The notes: generated by a model from the letters alone, not told the origin. Shown: positions 8,057-15,820, counted from the stretch's first letter. The stretch: DNA of 39,808 nucleotides from Noviherbaspirillum malthae (GCF_015352985.1 NZ_JACYXF010000047.1:1-39808), one strand, 5' to 3'. Made by a program: numbers and translations.

Positions 8057-9343
8057 TCAGTGCAGCTTACCCATCCCGTTGGCAGGATCGGCAGAACACA
8101 GCTGAATCGCAGCCGGCAAGGCTACCGGGCGGCCGATATAGAAACCCTGAATCCGTGTCACGCCCAAGGCTTGCAGCGTATGCATTTCGGCAGCTGTCTC
8201 AACACCTTCGGCAACAATCGCGGACCCCGTTTCTTCCGAAAAGCGGGCGAAGGCGGCAGCCAGTGCGCGGCGCGAGGTATCGCCGTCGATATTGCGGGTC
8301 AGGCTCATGTCGAGCTTGATGCGGTCGGGCATCAGGTGAAGGATATGGCGGAAGCTGGAGTAGCCGGCACCTGCGTCATCCACGGCCACCTTCAGGCCCC
8401 GGTCGCGATAGGGCCGTATCTTCCTGACCAGTTCATCGTAGTGCTCGACGACGGCATGTTCGGTAATTTCCAGCATGACCCGATGAAGCGCTTTTCCCTG
8501 GAAGAACTGGTCCATCGTTCCCTCGAGTATATGCTCGGGCGACATGTTGACAGAAACATAAATGTCGGCCGGCAGGTCCCGCAGGCCTTCAAGGCTCATG
8601 CGCACCGCATGGGCTTCCAGACGGCCTCCGAGGCCGATTTCATTGGCTTCGCTGAACCAGACATCGGGCGAACGCTCGGGGCCCTTTACGAAGCGCGACA
8701 GCGCTTCGAATCCCACGACCTTGTGCTGCACGAGGTCGTAGATCGGCTGATAGACGATGGCAAGCCCGTCGTCCTCCAGCGCCGGCCGCAGGCGTAATGT
8801 GATCTCTTCGCGACGCCGCGCCTGCATGCGTTCGCGCTCGATCAGTTCTCCGGCGACGTCGGCAAATACGCGCATCATGTTGAGGTCCCGCTCGTCGAGG
8901 CTGTTGTCCGCCGCGCGGCTGAAGCAGCAGAATGTGCCGTAGACGCTGCCGTCCTGCATGCGGATCGGAACGCTCAGGTGCGCGCCTACCGGGAGCGCAT
9001 GCGTCGGAGGCAAGGCGGCCGCTACCGGATTGAGCCTTGCATCCGGAATCAGCTCCGGCAGCCGGCCGTCGACCACCCGCTGGCAGAAGGATGCTTCGAG
9101 CGGATCGCCGGCACCGGGTTGCACAGGATTGTCTGCGGTCTGCGGATCGACCTGGCGGAATACGCGTTTGCCTTCCGAAAATTCCGAGATGAAGGCCACA
9201 TCCATTTTCAGGTGACGCCGGATTGCGGCGAGCATCTGCAGCAATGAATCCTGGTAAGGCTTGCTTTCCGATGTCACTCCTTCGAGGAGCAGTTCTGACA
9301 AAGACAATTGCTTTCTCCCGTGATTCGACTGGGCTAAGAGCAT
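8057..9343 (-). CDS. GAF-EAL cyclic-di-GMP phosphodiesterase
   Basis: This 428-residue cytosolic protein has a GAF-type sensory domain (about 28-170) followed by an EAL domain (about 185-420) that cleaves cyclic-di-GMP to pGpG. The catalytic set appears complete: EAL in GFEALSRF (213-215), Asn266 in SVNMS, the ITEH glutamate (295), DD at 322-323 in VDDAGAGYSS, Lys343, AEGVE (379-382) and Gln399 in QGF. Activity is therefore expected. The ATG at 9343 has no clear Shine-Dalgarno site. A TTG at 9307 has GGGAG seven bases upstream and would give a 416-residue protein without loss of either domain, so it may be the true start. The in-frame start further upstream (9484) adds residues with no domain. 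It is transcribed towards the repeat element. Confidence 0.92.
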   Translation of the reverse strand: MLLAQSNHGRKQLSLSELLLEGVTSESKPYQDSLLQMLAAIRRHLKMDVAFISEFSEGKRVFRQVDPQTADNPVQPGAGDPLEASFCQRVVDGRLPELIPDARLNPVAAALPPTHALPVGAHLSVPIRMQDGSVYGTFCCFSRAADNSLDERDLNMMRVFADVAGELIERERMQARRREEITLRLRPALEDDGLAIVYQPIYDLVQHKVVGFEALSRFVKGPERSPDVWFSEANEIGLGGRLEAHAVRMSLEGLRDLPADIYVSVNMSPEHILEGTMDQFFQGKALHRVMLEITEHAVVEHYDELVRKIRPYRDRGLKVAVDDAGAGYSSFRHILHLMPDRIKLDMSLTRNIDGDTSRRALAAAFARFSEETGSAIVAEGVETAAEMHTLQALGVTRIQGFYIGRPVALPAAIQLCSADPANGMGKLH

Positions 9344-9833
9344 AACGACAAGGAAAGGTTCTTTCTTGTCGCTATGGCCACGGATGTCGCCGTCGCCAAG
9401 CCGACTCCTGGAGCGGGAGAGGCCGGATCGTGCATGATTTGTACATCCTGCTTTACATCTTTCGTCGCTTGCGGTGCCAGGCAAAAGCTGCGTTATTTTC
9501 GGATTGAATGTTTGTCATCCAAAAATAAAAGCGGACGCAACGGTGCGGAGCGATTACATTTATGGCTTCAGCGGGATGGCCGGGTCAAACAATGCTGGTC
9601 CCGGACCGCCGGATATGGCATTGTTGAGCCTTTTGGCAAAAAGGATGTAAAGTCCTGCCAATTCCGGATGAACGGGTCTAAACCACCATGCATGCCGGCG
9701 AAACCGAAGCGCAATTGCAGTGGCACATCGGCAGCCCCGGTGTCTGGCGCTTCAATCGAGCCACATGGATGCGCGCACGGCACTTGCTTCTCTTCCGGCG
9801 CAAGGTTCATCCCGACCCAACTTACTAGAAATT
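9344..9833. other. Divergent intergenic region with structured leader of the Hfq-like gene
   Basis: About 490 bases between the EAL gene (leftwards) and the Hfq-like gene (rightwards) hold no convincing gene. Two hairpins are visible on the + strand: AACAATGC (9588-9595) with GCATTGTT (9618-9625) around GGTCC-c-GGACC, and TTGGC/AGGA (9633-9645) with TCCT/GCCAA (9653-9661). They lie 170-245 bases ahead of the ATG and may belong to a long untranslated leader. Confidence 0.5.
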
Positions 9834-10166
9834 ATGGACAGCGGTAAAAAAGACGGCTTGCAGGGCCCCTATCTCAATGATTTGCGCAAGCGGCGCATGT
9901 CGATCGTGATCTACCTGATGAACGGAATGAAGCAGTTCGGCGTGCTCGAATCATTCGATCAGCATTCCATTCTCCTCAGGCAAGGACATAACCTGCAGCT
10001 GGTCTACAAGCATACGGTGGCCACCATGATGCCGGCTCCGAAAGACGGCGGCAGACCGAAAAGCCGGCCTGTCGAAGCTTCGGCCCCGCGTTCCGAACCC
10101 GGGAACGCGACCGTTCCTGTCATCAAGCGCAAGGTGACGCGCCGGCTTGTCAAACCCGACGAGTAA
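9834..10166 (+). CDS. Hfq-like RNA chaperone with basic C-terminal tail
   Basis: This 110-residue protein has an Sm fold of the Hfq type (about 9-68) and a charged tail (69-110). Hfq hallmarks are LQGPYLNDLR (proximal RNA-binding face), IYLMNGMK (distal-face Tyr and Lys), LESFDQHSILL and the Sm2 signature VYKH (58-60). The tail ends in a basic cluster, KRKVTRRLVK. Hfq hexamers bind small RNAs and mRNAs and promote their pairing. The canonical betaproteobacterial hfq normally sits next to hflX and der (engA); neither is here, so this is probably a second copy. The start ATG lacks a strong Shine-Dalgarno site; an upstream in-frame ATG at 9765 exists, but the fold needs only the shorter form. 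Confidence 0.85.
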   Translation: MDSGKKDGLQGPYLNDLRKRRMSIVIYLMNGMKQFGVLESFDQHSILLRQGHNLQLVYKHTVATMMPAPKDGGRPKSRPVEASAPRSEPGNATVPVIKRKVTRRLVKPDE

Positions 10167-10210
10167 GGCTTGACGAAGCGGTCGCCGAACGGCTGGCGAC
10201 CCGAGCTATA

Positions 10211-10236
10211 CGCGGCCGGCGTCTTCGCCGGCCGTG
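10211..10236. terminator. Strong hairpin between convergent genes
   Basis: A perfect 9-bp GC stem (CGGCCGGCG at 10213-10221, CGCCGGCCG at 10226-10234) closes a TCTT loop, extended by one further pair. It sits between the stops of the Hfq-like gene (+) and the lipoprotein gene (-). There is no T-run on either side, so bidirectional termination is likely from position but not proven. Confidence 0.5.
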
Positions 10237-10240
10237 CAAT

Positions 10241-12277
10241 TCATTGCCTGCGTGCGAGGAAGCCGCCGACGACGGTGGCGCCGCCGTTCGTCAGCGTGTA
10301 CGCACCGCCCAGTTCTGCCGGAGACGCTCCGCTCAAGCCGCCGGAGACCACAGGTCCGAAATAGCGAGCGCTGATCCCGCCGCTCATCGTGCCATTGTTC
10401 ATCGATCCGGTCAGGTAGTTCGCAACATTGCTGCCGCTTGCCCCCATGTAGGTGACCGCGTTCACGGTCGCCGGCACCGGCGTCGCCGCTGCGTCGTAGG
10501 TACTCGTGTTCTGGATCGAGATGGTCGCCTGTCGTGTGACGAAATTGACGTTGACGGTGGCAAGGCCGTAGTAGAACGAAGCTTCCGAGGTGGCATTCGG
10601 TGCATACCAGCCATAGGCGAAACCGTAATAGGTTGCTGTTCCCGCAGCGGGCACGGAAGCGGGATTGGTCACGTTTCCGTAAGCGACCATGCCGCTGCGG
10701 CTCTGATTGTGCTCGTCGGGACCGGGACCGCCGGTCCACTCGACGATGTCGACCGTGTCCTGTGTCACCCATGCGCCGAGATTACCGTACTGATAACCCC
10801 AGTTGGAGAAGTGGCGGTAACCCTTGGAACCGGGGAAGGGCACGCCGATGCCGCTGCCGCCGGGCAGAATGGTGGGATTGCCGTTCGCGTCGGAAGGGCC
10901 GTCTCCTGCGTGCACATCGCCGTCACCGTGCAGCCGGCTTGCGGTGGCGATGTCAGGCTCGATACCGCCCGTGCGCCAGGTGCCCGTCTTGGTTTGGATA
11001 CCCGCGGTTTCCGTGGTAGGGCACGGGTTCATGTCCGGCGCACAGCGCGATGGATTGCCGCTGCGGGGAAAGTAGCGGTTGTTTGCGTAATTGAGCTGGG
11101 TGCCGGCGGGACCCTTGGTGCCGAAATCGTAGTAGCCGAGATCGGTGCTGGGCGGCAGCGTTCCGAATACCAGGGCGCCGCTGGAGTCGCGGCTTACGCG
11201 TCCGGCGGTGGGAGTAAAGGTCTCGATAATGATCGGACGCTCGACCTTGCCGTCCCAGGAAATGCCGAGATTGCCGAGCAGGACCGCGGGATTGGTAATC
11301 GTTCCGTTACTGGCCTTGCTGACGCGGATCTCCGCCACGCCGCCGGATGCGGGGGCCAGTCCGAATGCGCTCGCCGGATTGGCGATCGGCTTTGCCAGGT
11401 CGCTGGTCGATTTGCCGTATACCTGCACACCCGAGCTTGACAGCGCAATGCCGTTTTCCATCCTGATCACGCTTGGACCGCTGCACTGGACCGCGGAGCC
11501 GCCTACGCATGACATGGTCATTGGAGTGGATGACGGCACCGGTGCAGGCAAGCCGGGCGAAGGTGTCGGGGATGGCGTGGGTGTCGGGCCAGGCGAGGGA
11601 GTGGGTGTCGGCGAAGGGGCGGGTGACGGAGTCGGAGACGGCGCAGACGATGCATATTCGCAGATCTTGTCCGCACCCGGCAGCGGATCGCCGAAAACCT
11701 CGTTGTTGCAGCCGATGCTTCCCGTTGCGGTGCGCACCGCATAAGTGCCGTTCAAGCCATAGCGGACCTGTGTCGTTCCCGTGAACTGGCAGGTGCCGTA
11801 TTCATCGGCGCATTTGGTCCATACCGTCGGCGCAGGCGCAGGCGCAGGCGTTGGAGTCGGCGACGGCGACGGCGACGGCGTTGGTGCCGGAGATGGCGTC
11901 GGAGATGGTGTCGGTGCAGGCGCGGGTGCAGGGGATGGCGCGGGAGCCGGAGACGAAGTCAGCGTCTGGTATTCGCAGATCTTGTCTGCGCCCGGCAATG
12001 GATCTCCGAATACTTCATTGTTGCAGCCGATCGAACCGCTGGCTTGTAGTGTCGCATAGGTGCCGTTCAATCCGTAGCGGACCTGCGTGGTGCCGGTGAT
12101 CGTGCAGGTACCGTACTCGTCCGCGCACTTGGTCCAGGTTTCCACATAGGTTTCCGGCGCAAGCGTTGAGGAAGAAGTCTGCCGGGCAGTGTCCGGTCCG
12201 CTTCCGCCGCATGCGCTCAATCCGCTGACCATCAATAAGACGAGACCGGGCACACGCCGGTGATGAATCGATTTCAA
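10241..12277 (-). CDS. Modular surface lipoprotein with two Cys-rich repeats and TbpB-like barrel end
   Basis: This 678-residue protein begins with a lipoprotein signal (SGLSAC, Cys at 23). Two nearly identical modules of about 56 residues follow (48-103 and 153-208), each with WTKCADEYGTC, a TQVRYGLNGTY core, GCNNEVFGDPLPGADK and a final Cys, giving four cysteines per module. They are separated and followed by Pro/Ser/Thr/Ala linkers (about 108-150 and 211-252). The rest (255-678) ends with YFGPVVSGGL...ELGGAYTL...VVGGFLARRQ, the pattern that closes the small beta-barrel of transferrin-binding-protein-B-like lipoproteins. The start is a TTG with GGGAG upstream; no ATG fits the signal peptide. 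It is probably anchored in the outer membrane and exposed, binding a ligand I cannot name. Similar Cys modules occur in other secreted proteins, often attached to hydrolases. Confidence 0.72.
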   Translation of the reverse strand: MKSIHHRRVPGLVLLMVSGLSACGGSGPDTARQTSSSTLAPETYVETWTKCADEYGTCTITGTTQVRYGLNGTYATLQASGSIGCNNEVFGDPLPGADKICEYQTLTSSPAPAPSPAPAPAPTPSPTPSPAPTPSPSPSPTPTPAPAPAPTVWTKCADEYGTCQFTGTTQVRYGLNGTYAVRTATGSIGCNNEVFGDPLPGADKICEYASSAPSPTPSPAPSPTPTPSPGPTPTPSPTPSPGLPAPVPSSTPMTMSCVGGSAVQCSGPSVIRMENGIALSSSGVQVYGKSTSDLAKPIANPASAFGLAPASGGVAEIRVSKASNGTITNPAVLLGNLGISWDGKVERPIIIETFTPTAGRVSRDSSGALVFGTLPPSTDLGYYDFGTKGPAGTQLNYANNRYFPRSGNPSRCAPDMNPCPTTETAGIQTKTGTWRTGGIEPDIATASRLHGDGDVHAGDGPSDANGNPTILPGGSGIGVPFPGSKGYRHFSNWGYQYGNLGAWVTQDTVDIVEWTGGPGPDEHNQSRSGMVAYGNVTNPASVPAAGTATYYGFAYGWYAPNATSEASFYYGLATVNVNFVTRQATISIQNTSTYDAAATPVPATVNAVTYMGASGSNVANYLTGSMNNGTMSGGISARYFGPVVSGGLSGASPAELGGAYTLTNGGATVVGGFLARRQ
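11522..11647 (-). repeat. Pro/Ser/Thr/Ala low-complexity linker (second)
   Basis: This is a short-period repeat within the lipoprotein gene, encoding PSPTPSPAP-type residues 211-252. The + strand shows repeated ggcgtcgg-like units, and this kind of DNA is prone to slippage. Confidence 0.7.
11828..11956 (-). repeat. Pro/Ser/Thr/Ala low-complexity linker (first)
   Basis: This short-period repeat encodes residues 108-150 of the lipoprotein, alternating PAPAP and PSPTP. It separates the two Cys modules, and its length could vary between strains by replication slippage. Confidence 0.7.
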
Positions 12278-12447
12278 AAGCAGCTCCCTGAAAAATTTTC
12301 ACCACTCTACTATTGCCAACTATTTAACATTTGACGGCCATCAACCCGCTCCCTTGCATTGCATTCCGCGTGTCATATGCGCTACAGCAGTACCGCTGCT
12401 GTCTACATATATGAGTGTAGGTGGCCGATATTTGACGAGCCGCCTGC

Positions 12448-12837
12448 CTAATCGCGGCGCGCATATTGGGCGATTGCATTCGTCAGGTCGACGAACTTGA
12501 AAGGCTTGGGGAAGACCATGTTGAAACCAGCAGCCATTGCTGCCGCCTTGTCCTGCTCGCTGGTATAACCGGTGATGGCAACCAGCGGAATGGAACGCAG
12601 CGATGCATCGGCACGCATGCTTCGGGCGAAGTCCAACCCATTCATGTCGCCGGGCAGTCCGAGATCGCAGAAGACGATGTCGGGATTGATATTTCTCGCA
12701 ATGGTCAGTGCCGCCTCGGCGCGATAGGCCACATGAGGCGTGCAACCCTGGATATGCAGGATGTCGCAGACAAGCTGGGCAAAATCCTGATTGTCTTCGA
12801 CGACCAATGCGATGAGCTTGTTGTTTTCATTTTGCAT
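12448..12837 (-). CDS. Single-domain response regulator (CheY-like)
   Basis: This 129-residue protein consists only of a receiver domain. The acidic pair (Glu14-Asp15 in VVEDN), the phosphorylated Asp58 in FCDLGLP, the switch Thr89 in AITGY and Lys111 in FPKPF are all present, so phosphorylation is expected. It has no output domain and no histidine kinase beside it. Such proteins act by docking to a partner, or as intermediates in a phosphorelay with an unlinked hybrid kinase. No good Shine-Dalgarno site precedes the ATG; an 18-bp perfect palindrome lies 25 bases upstream. Confidence 0.92.
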   Translation of the reverse strand: MQNENNKLIALVVEDNQDFAQLVCDILHIQGCTPHVAYRAEAALTIARNINPDIVFCDLGLPGDMNGLDFARSMRADASLRSIPLVAITGYTSEQDKAAAMAAGFNMVFPKPFKFVDLTNAIAQYARRD

Positions 12838-12861
12838 GGGGGAGTCGGAATTGCAGCAATT

Positions 12862-12879
12862 GCGCGTGCCGGCACGCGC
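12862..12879. promoter_or_regulatory. 18-bp perfect palindrome upstream of the response regulator
   Basis: GCGCGTGCCGGCACGCGC is fully self-complementary and sits 25 bases before the response-regulator ATG (reading leftwards). It could be an operator or a hairpin in the leader. With no loop it favours a DNA-level dyad, but I cannot name a binding protein. Confidence 0.4.
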
Positions 12880-13044
12880 TGCTTTGCCCGCATCCGCTAC
12901 AGGCTTTGCGGGCGTGTGCGGCCTTGCGTCCGGAAGGCGCGGTGGTCGGCGTTTCAGCCGAAATCGAAGGAGAGCTGATGGCGGCGCGGCACCATCAGCG
13001 GTCGGGCACAGTGCGCAGGCGCGGCCCGAAGCGGAAGAGCCGCG

Positions 13045-13341
13045 CTATCGCGTTTCCTTGGCGGCTTTCAATTCAGCCTTGTTCTGCGCCTTTGCCACGT
13101 CGGCAGCGGCTTCGTGGACTTCTTTCTGGGTTTTCTGGTGGGCCTTCAATTTCTTCTTGTCGGCCTGTGCATCGGCTTCGACGTTGGCTTGGGCTTCCTT
13201 GCTCAATGCCTTGTTGACGCGTTCATGCGCCTTGATGGTTTCCTGGTCGACCTTGCCTTGCGCCTTGACCTCGGCTGGCGTGCCCTGTGCGAAGGCGGAC
13301 GCGGCGGCAAGGGAGAGAGCAACGAATAAAGTCTTCTTCAT
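13045..13341 (-). CDS. Small exported Ala/Lys-rich helical protein
   Basis: This 98-residue protein has a clear signal peptide (MKKTLFVALSLAAASAFAQ) followed by a mature part made almost entirely of Ala, Lys, Glu and Gln, predicted to be one long helix or coiled coil (KALSKEAQANVEADAQADKK and similar). It contains no Cys and no recognisable domain. An excellent AGGAGG six bases upstream fixes the start; the longer in-frame reading to 13458 has no such site. Proteins of this look are often periplasmic and abundant under stress, but I do not recognise the family. The gene is divergent from the lipoprotein at 13614. Confidence 0.8.
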   Translation of the reverse strand: MKKTLFVALSLAAASAFAQGTPAEVKAQGKVDQETIKAHERVNKALSKEAQANVEADAQADKKKLKAHQKTQKEVHEAAADVAKAQNKAELKAAKETR

Positions 13342-13613
13342 GGGATTCCTCCTGAATATATTGATGACGCAGCGCTTGTGTCTGCTACGTACCTGATAGA
13401 AGACCACTTCACGGGATCGTTCCTCATTAAATGGAAAAAATGTAAATAAAGGTTTCAAAAAATTTAATTAATGGGGCTGCCTTTAACAATTGCTCACTAT
13501 GCTTACGTCGCTTAACAAAGACACAACAACTTTGGTCATGCATTCGCGTCGTAGAGGCAGATACACGAAAAAAACTCATAACGGCAACTTAATCCCCGAC
13601 TAAGGAGCGCATC
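13342..13613. promoter_or_regulatory. AT-rich divergent promoter region
   Basis: This AT-rich stretch between two divergent small envelope genes holds a candidate leftward promoter on the minus strand, TTGTTA-N17-TAAATT, within about 13455-13495. No strong rightward hexamer pair was found. Confidence 0.35.
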
Positions 13614-13892
13614 ATGCTGAAAAAAACTTTAACCCTCGCAATGATCTCTTCGTTTGCCTTGGCCCTGAGCGCCTGTGACGTGCGTAAGACGCAAGAGGGC
13701 AATGTCACGCTTCCGAAATACGAAATCGACAAGACACAGCAGGGCAACCTGAAACTCCCCGAATACGATGTGAAAACGCCGCAGGTCGATGTCCGCAAGG
13801 AAGAAAAAACCGTGGAAGTGCCGACCATCAAGAAGGAAGAGCGGACCATCGAGGTGCCCAATGTCGATGTGACCCCGGCCCGCGACAAGTAA
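13614..13892 (+). CDS. Small lipoprotein with repeated VxVP/LPxY segments
   Basis: This 92-residue lipoprotein has a signal peptide ending LSAC with Asp at +2, the classic signal for retention in the inner membrane in enterobacteria. The mature part repeats short Lys/Glu/Val/Pro units: NVTLPKYEIDKTQQG, NLKLPEYDV, KTVEVPTI and RTIEVPNVDV. The pattern suggests an extended periplasmic strand or rod, not an enzyme. AAGGAG seven bases ahead of the ATG supports the start. I do not recognise the family. Together with the small genes on both sides it forms a cluster of short, highly charged proteins. Confidence 0.85.
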   Translation: MLKKTLTLAMISSFALALSACDVRKTQEGNVTLPKYEIDKTQQGNLKLPEYDVKTPQVDVRKEEKTVEVPTIKKEERTIEVPNVDVTPARDK

Positions 13893-13925
13893 TTGCCTGC
13901 CATGGGCATGCGCTGAAATCCGTTG

Positions 13926-13969
13926 ATGCACTTGTGCATTCCGACAGGCTTTCTATGCTGAAAAACGGG
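13926..13969 (+). other. Two short hairpins after the lipoprotein gene
   Basis: ATGCAC-TT-GTGCAT (13926-13939) is a perfect inverted repeat, and GCTGAA with TTCAGC follows closely. They lie 3' of the lipoprotein gene and could end its transcript; there is no T-run. Confidence 0.3.
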
Positions 13970-14076
13970 TTCAGCCATGCCAACCATGAAACCTTATCGG
14001 CTGATGACAAGACTAAGGGCTTGGAACGATGACAAGTCCACATGCCGAACGACTATTTTTTACCAAAGGAAATTTC

Positions 14077-14250
14077 ATGGCCAAGAACCTGAAAAACAAG
14101 TATCCCGCCGACAAGACTGGTACCAAATACAGCGAATTCCGCAATACGAAACGCATTGCGCCCGGCAAGACACGTACCGAGCAGGCCAAACAGCAGGCAA
14201 GCACCGTCGCCGCAGGCAACACCGAGCAGGCGGCCAACAAGACCGCTTGA
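14077..14250 (+). CDS. Small basic cytosolic protein, unknown function
   Basis: This 57-residue protein starts MAKNLKNKYPADK and is rich in Lys, Thr, Gln and Ala, with no signal peptide, no Cys and no hydrophobic core. It is probably intrinsically disordered, or binds nucleic acid. AAAGGAAATTTC precedes the ATG at good spacing, and an upstream in-frame ATG (14029) has no such site. Its family is not recognised. It follows the small lipoprotein in the same direction after about 180 bases that contain weak hairpins, so it is probably a separate unit. Confidence 0.65.
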   Translation: MAKNLKNKYPADKTGTKYSEFRNTKRIAPGKTRTEQAKQQASTVAAGNTEQAANKTA

Positions 14251-14288
14251 GGCCGGTCTCCTTTCCTCTCTAGATCTCTACTTCCCTT

Positions 14289-14315
14289 CGCCCTCTTCCG
14301 TTCTGGAAGAGGGCG
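14289..14315 (+). terminator. 11-bp hairpin, probable terminator
   Basis: CGCCCTCTTCC and GGAAGAGGGCG pair perfectly around a GTTCT loop, 39 bases after the stop of the 57-residue gene. No T-run follows, so this may be a processing site or a weak terminator. Confidence 0.5.
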
Positions 14316-14324
14316 GTTCACCAT

Positions 14325-14356
14325 GTCGTTCCGCGTGACATGGCCCGCGGAACGAC
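14325..14356 (+). other. Second adjacent 11-bp hairpin
   Basis: GTCGTTCCGCG (14325-14335) and CGCGGAACGAC (14346-14356) are perfectly complementary around a 10-base loop. This hairpin follows the previous one after nine bases. The tandem arrangement is unusual for a simple terminator. Confidence 0.45.
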
Positions 14357-14636
14357 GTCTTCTGGAAACGCCCGTTATACGCGGCACATACGTCTTCTGG
14401 CGCCCTTCGTTTGTTCTTCATCTGTTCCCCTGTCATTCAACAGACTGGAAGATGAGCCCGTTTCACCCGGCCTCGTTTTGAGCACGCACGGCGTCCGTGG
14501 CCTGCGCCTGCCAATGCCGGCGATGACACCGATCAACAAGGTTCTCGGTTGTCTCGCACCGCCATGCAGCGACAAAACCGGATGGCATACAATCAGGTAG
14601 CGGCGCGCTTGTCTCCTCGGGCTTCCTGCGCCTCTC

Positions 14637-14795
14637 ATACCAATCCCAAGTCATAACATGCCATGAGATCGCGTCTTTTTCCGCCTGCCGGCGTTGCGCT
14701 CGTCATCCATAGCCCCGCTATGGACTCCTCCCGCGCCTTGCCAGTCGAAAAAATCCATTGATCTCATCTGTCATGTTATGCCTTGGGATTGGTAT
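14637..14795. mobile_element. 159-bp MITE-like element with 24-bp terminal inverted repeats
   Basis: The left end (14637-14660, beginning ATACCAATCCCAAGTC) and right end (14772-14795) are inverted copies matching in 23 of 24 positions. The interior continues to pair: ATGAGATC with GATCTCAT near the ends, and CCATAGC-ccc-GCTATGG at the centre, so the whole element can fold into one long imperfect hairpin. It encodes nothing. It lies 36 bases upstream of the CorA start, so it is in or next to that gene's leader. A shortened relative lies at 16065-16108. Confidence 0.75.
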
Positions 14796-14831
14796 AGGTT
14801 TTGATTTGCGAACGCCAGAATAATAATCAAC

Positions 14832-15806
14832 ATGCAAAACCCGATCATTAACTGTACCGCATACCGTAACGGTTACAAGCTGGGCGATATCGGCATCGAA
14901 GACATCAGCGATGTCCTGCTCGAGGACGATACCTTTGTCTGGGTCGGCTTGCTGGAACCGGACGACACGCTCCTGCTGAAGATGAAGGAAGAGTTCAAGC
15001 TGCATGAACTCGCCATCGAAGATGCCAGGAATGCGCACCAGCGTCCCAAGCTCGAAGAGTACGGAGACACGCTCTTCATGGTTCTGCATACCGTGCACCC
15101 GGCGCCGGATGCGATCGAACTCGGCGAGACGCATATCTTCATCGGACCGCGCTTCGTGCTGACCGTGCGCCATGGTCCTTCGATAGGCTACACCGCCGTG
15201 CGCGAACACTGCGAGAACATGCCCGATCGCCTCGCCAAGGGGCCGGGCTTTGTGCTGTATGCGATCGTCGATTTCGTCGTCGACCAGTACCAGCCTGCGC
15301 TGGACCTGCTGCAGGAGCAGTTCCGCGGCCATGAAGAAAATCTGTTCACGCCCGGCTCTCAAAGGGACAGCCTGCCCGATTTCTATCAACTCAAGAACAA
15401 GCTGCTGATGCTGCAGTCGGCGGCGTCGCCTCTGATCGACATGTGCACGCGGCTGCTTCGCTTTCACGGCGAGATCATTCCAAAGGAAATACGCGTCTAC
15501 TTTCGGGATGTGCTCGATCACGTTGCGCGCATTACTCAAACCAGCGACCGCATGCAGGAAATGATCAATGCCGCGATGCAGGTCGCGCTCGCGCAGGTAA
15601 CCATCCGCCAGAATGAAGTAGTGAAGCGGCTGGCAGGCTGGGGGGCGATTCTGGCAGTGCCGACCATGCTGTTCAGCCTCTATGGCATGAACTTCAAATA
15701 CATGCCCGAGCTGGAATGGAGATGGGGTTATCCCGCCGTAATGGGCATTATCGTGTGCGGATGCGTTGTACTGCACCGCCGATTCAGAAAGGCAGGCTGG
15801 CTATAG
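14832..15806 (+). CDS. CorA-family divalent cation transporter
   Basis: This 324-residue protein belongs to the CorA magnesium/cobalt channel family. A large cytoplasmic domain with a long helical stretch precedes two C-terminal membrane helices (about 268-285 and 300-315). The signature YGMNF (GMN at 285-287) ends the first helix, and the periplasmic loop MPELEWRWGYP matches the family. In CorA pentamers the GMN asparagines form the ion-selectivity ring. A clear Shine-Dalgarno site is missing before the ATG, and the MITE-like element ends 36 bases upstream, so its expression signals may derive from or be influenced by that repeat. The substrate is probably Mg2+; related members transport Zn2+ or Co2+. 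Confidence 0.93.
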   Translation: MQNPIINCTAYRNGYKLGDIGIEDISDVLLEDDTFVWVGLLEPDDTLLLKMKEEFKLHELAIEDARNAHQRPKLEEYGDTLFMVLHTVHPAPDAIELGETHIFIGPRFVLTVRHGPSIGYTAVREHCENMPDRLAKGPGFVLYAIVDFVVDQYQPALDLLQEQFRGHEENLFTPGSQRDSLPDFYQLKNKLLMLQSAASPLIDMCTRLLRFHGEIIPKEIRVYFRDVLDHVARITQTSDRMQEMINAAMQVALAQVTIRQNEVVKRLAGWGAILAVPTMLFSLYGMNFKYMPELEWRWGYPAVMGIIVCGCVVLHRRFRKAGWL

Positions 15807-15820
15807 CGGCGATGCCGGAA

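Larger units (their letters stand above)
14251..14636. other. Non-coding region with twin hairpins
   Basis: No gene with a plausible start was found between the 57-residue gene and the MITE-like element. Two strong hairpins occupy 14289-14356; the rest shows nothing I can interpret. Confidence 0.5.

Noticed and set aside
11473..12059. Gly/Val/Asp-repeat frames opposite the Pro-rich linkers
   Set aside because: They are antisense translations of the linker repeats and have no start signals.
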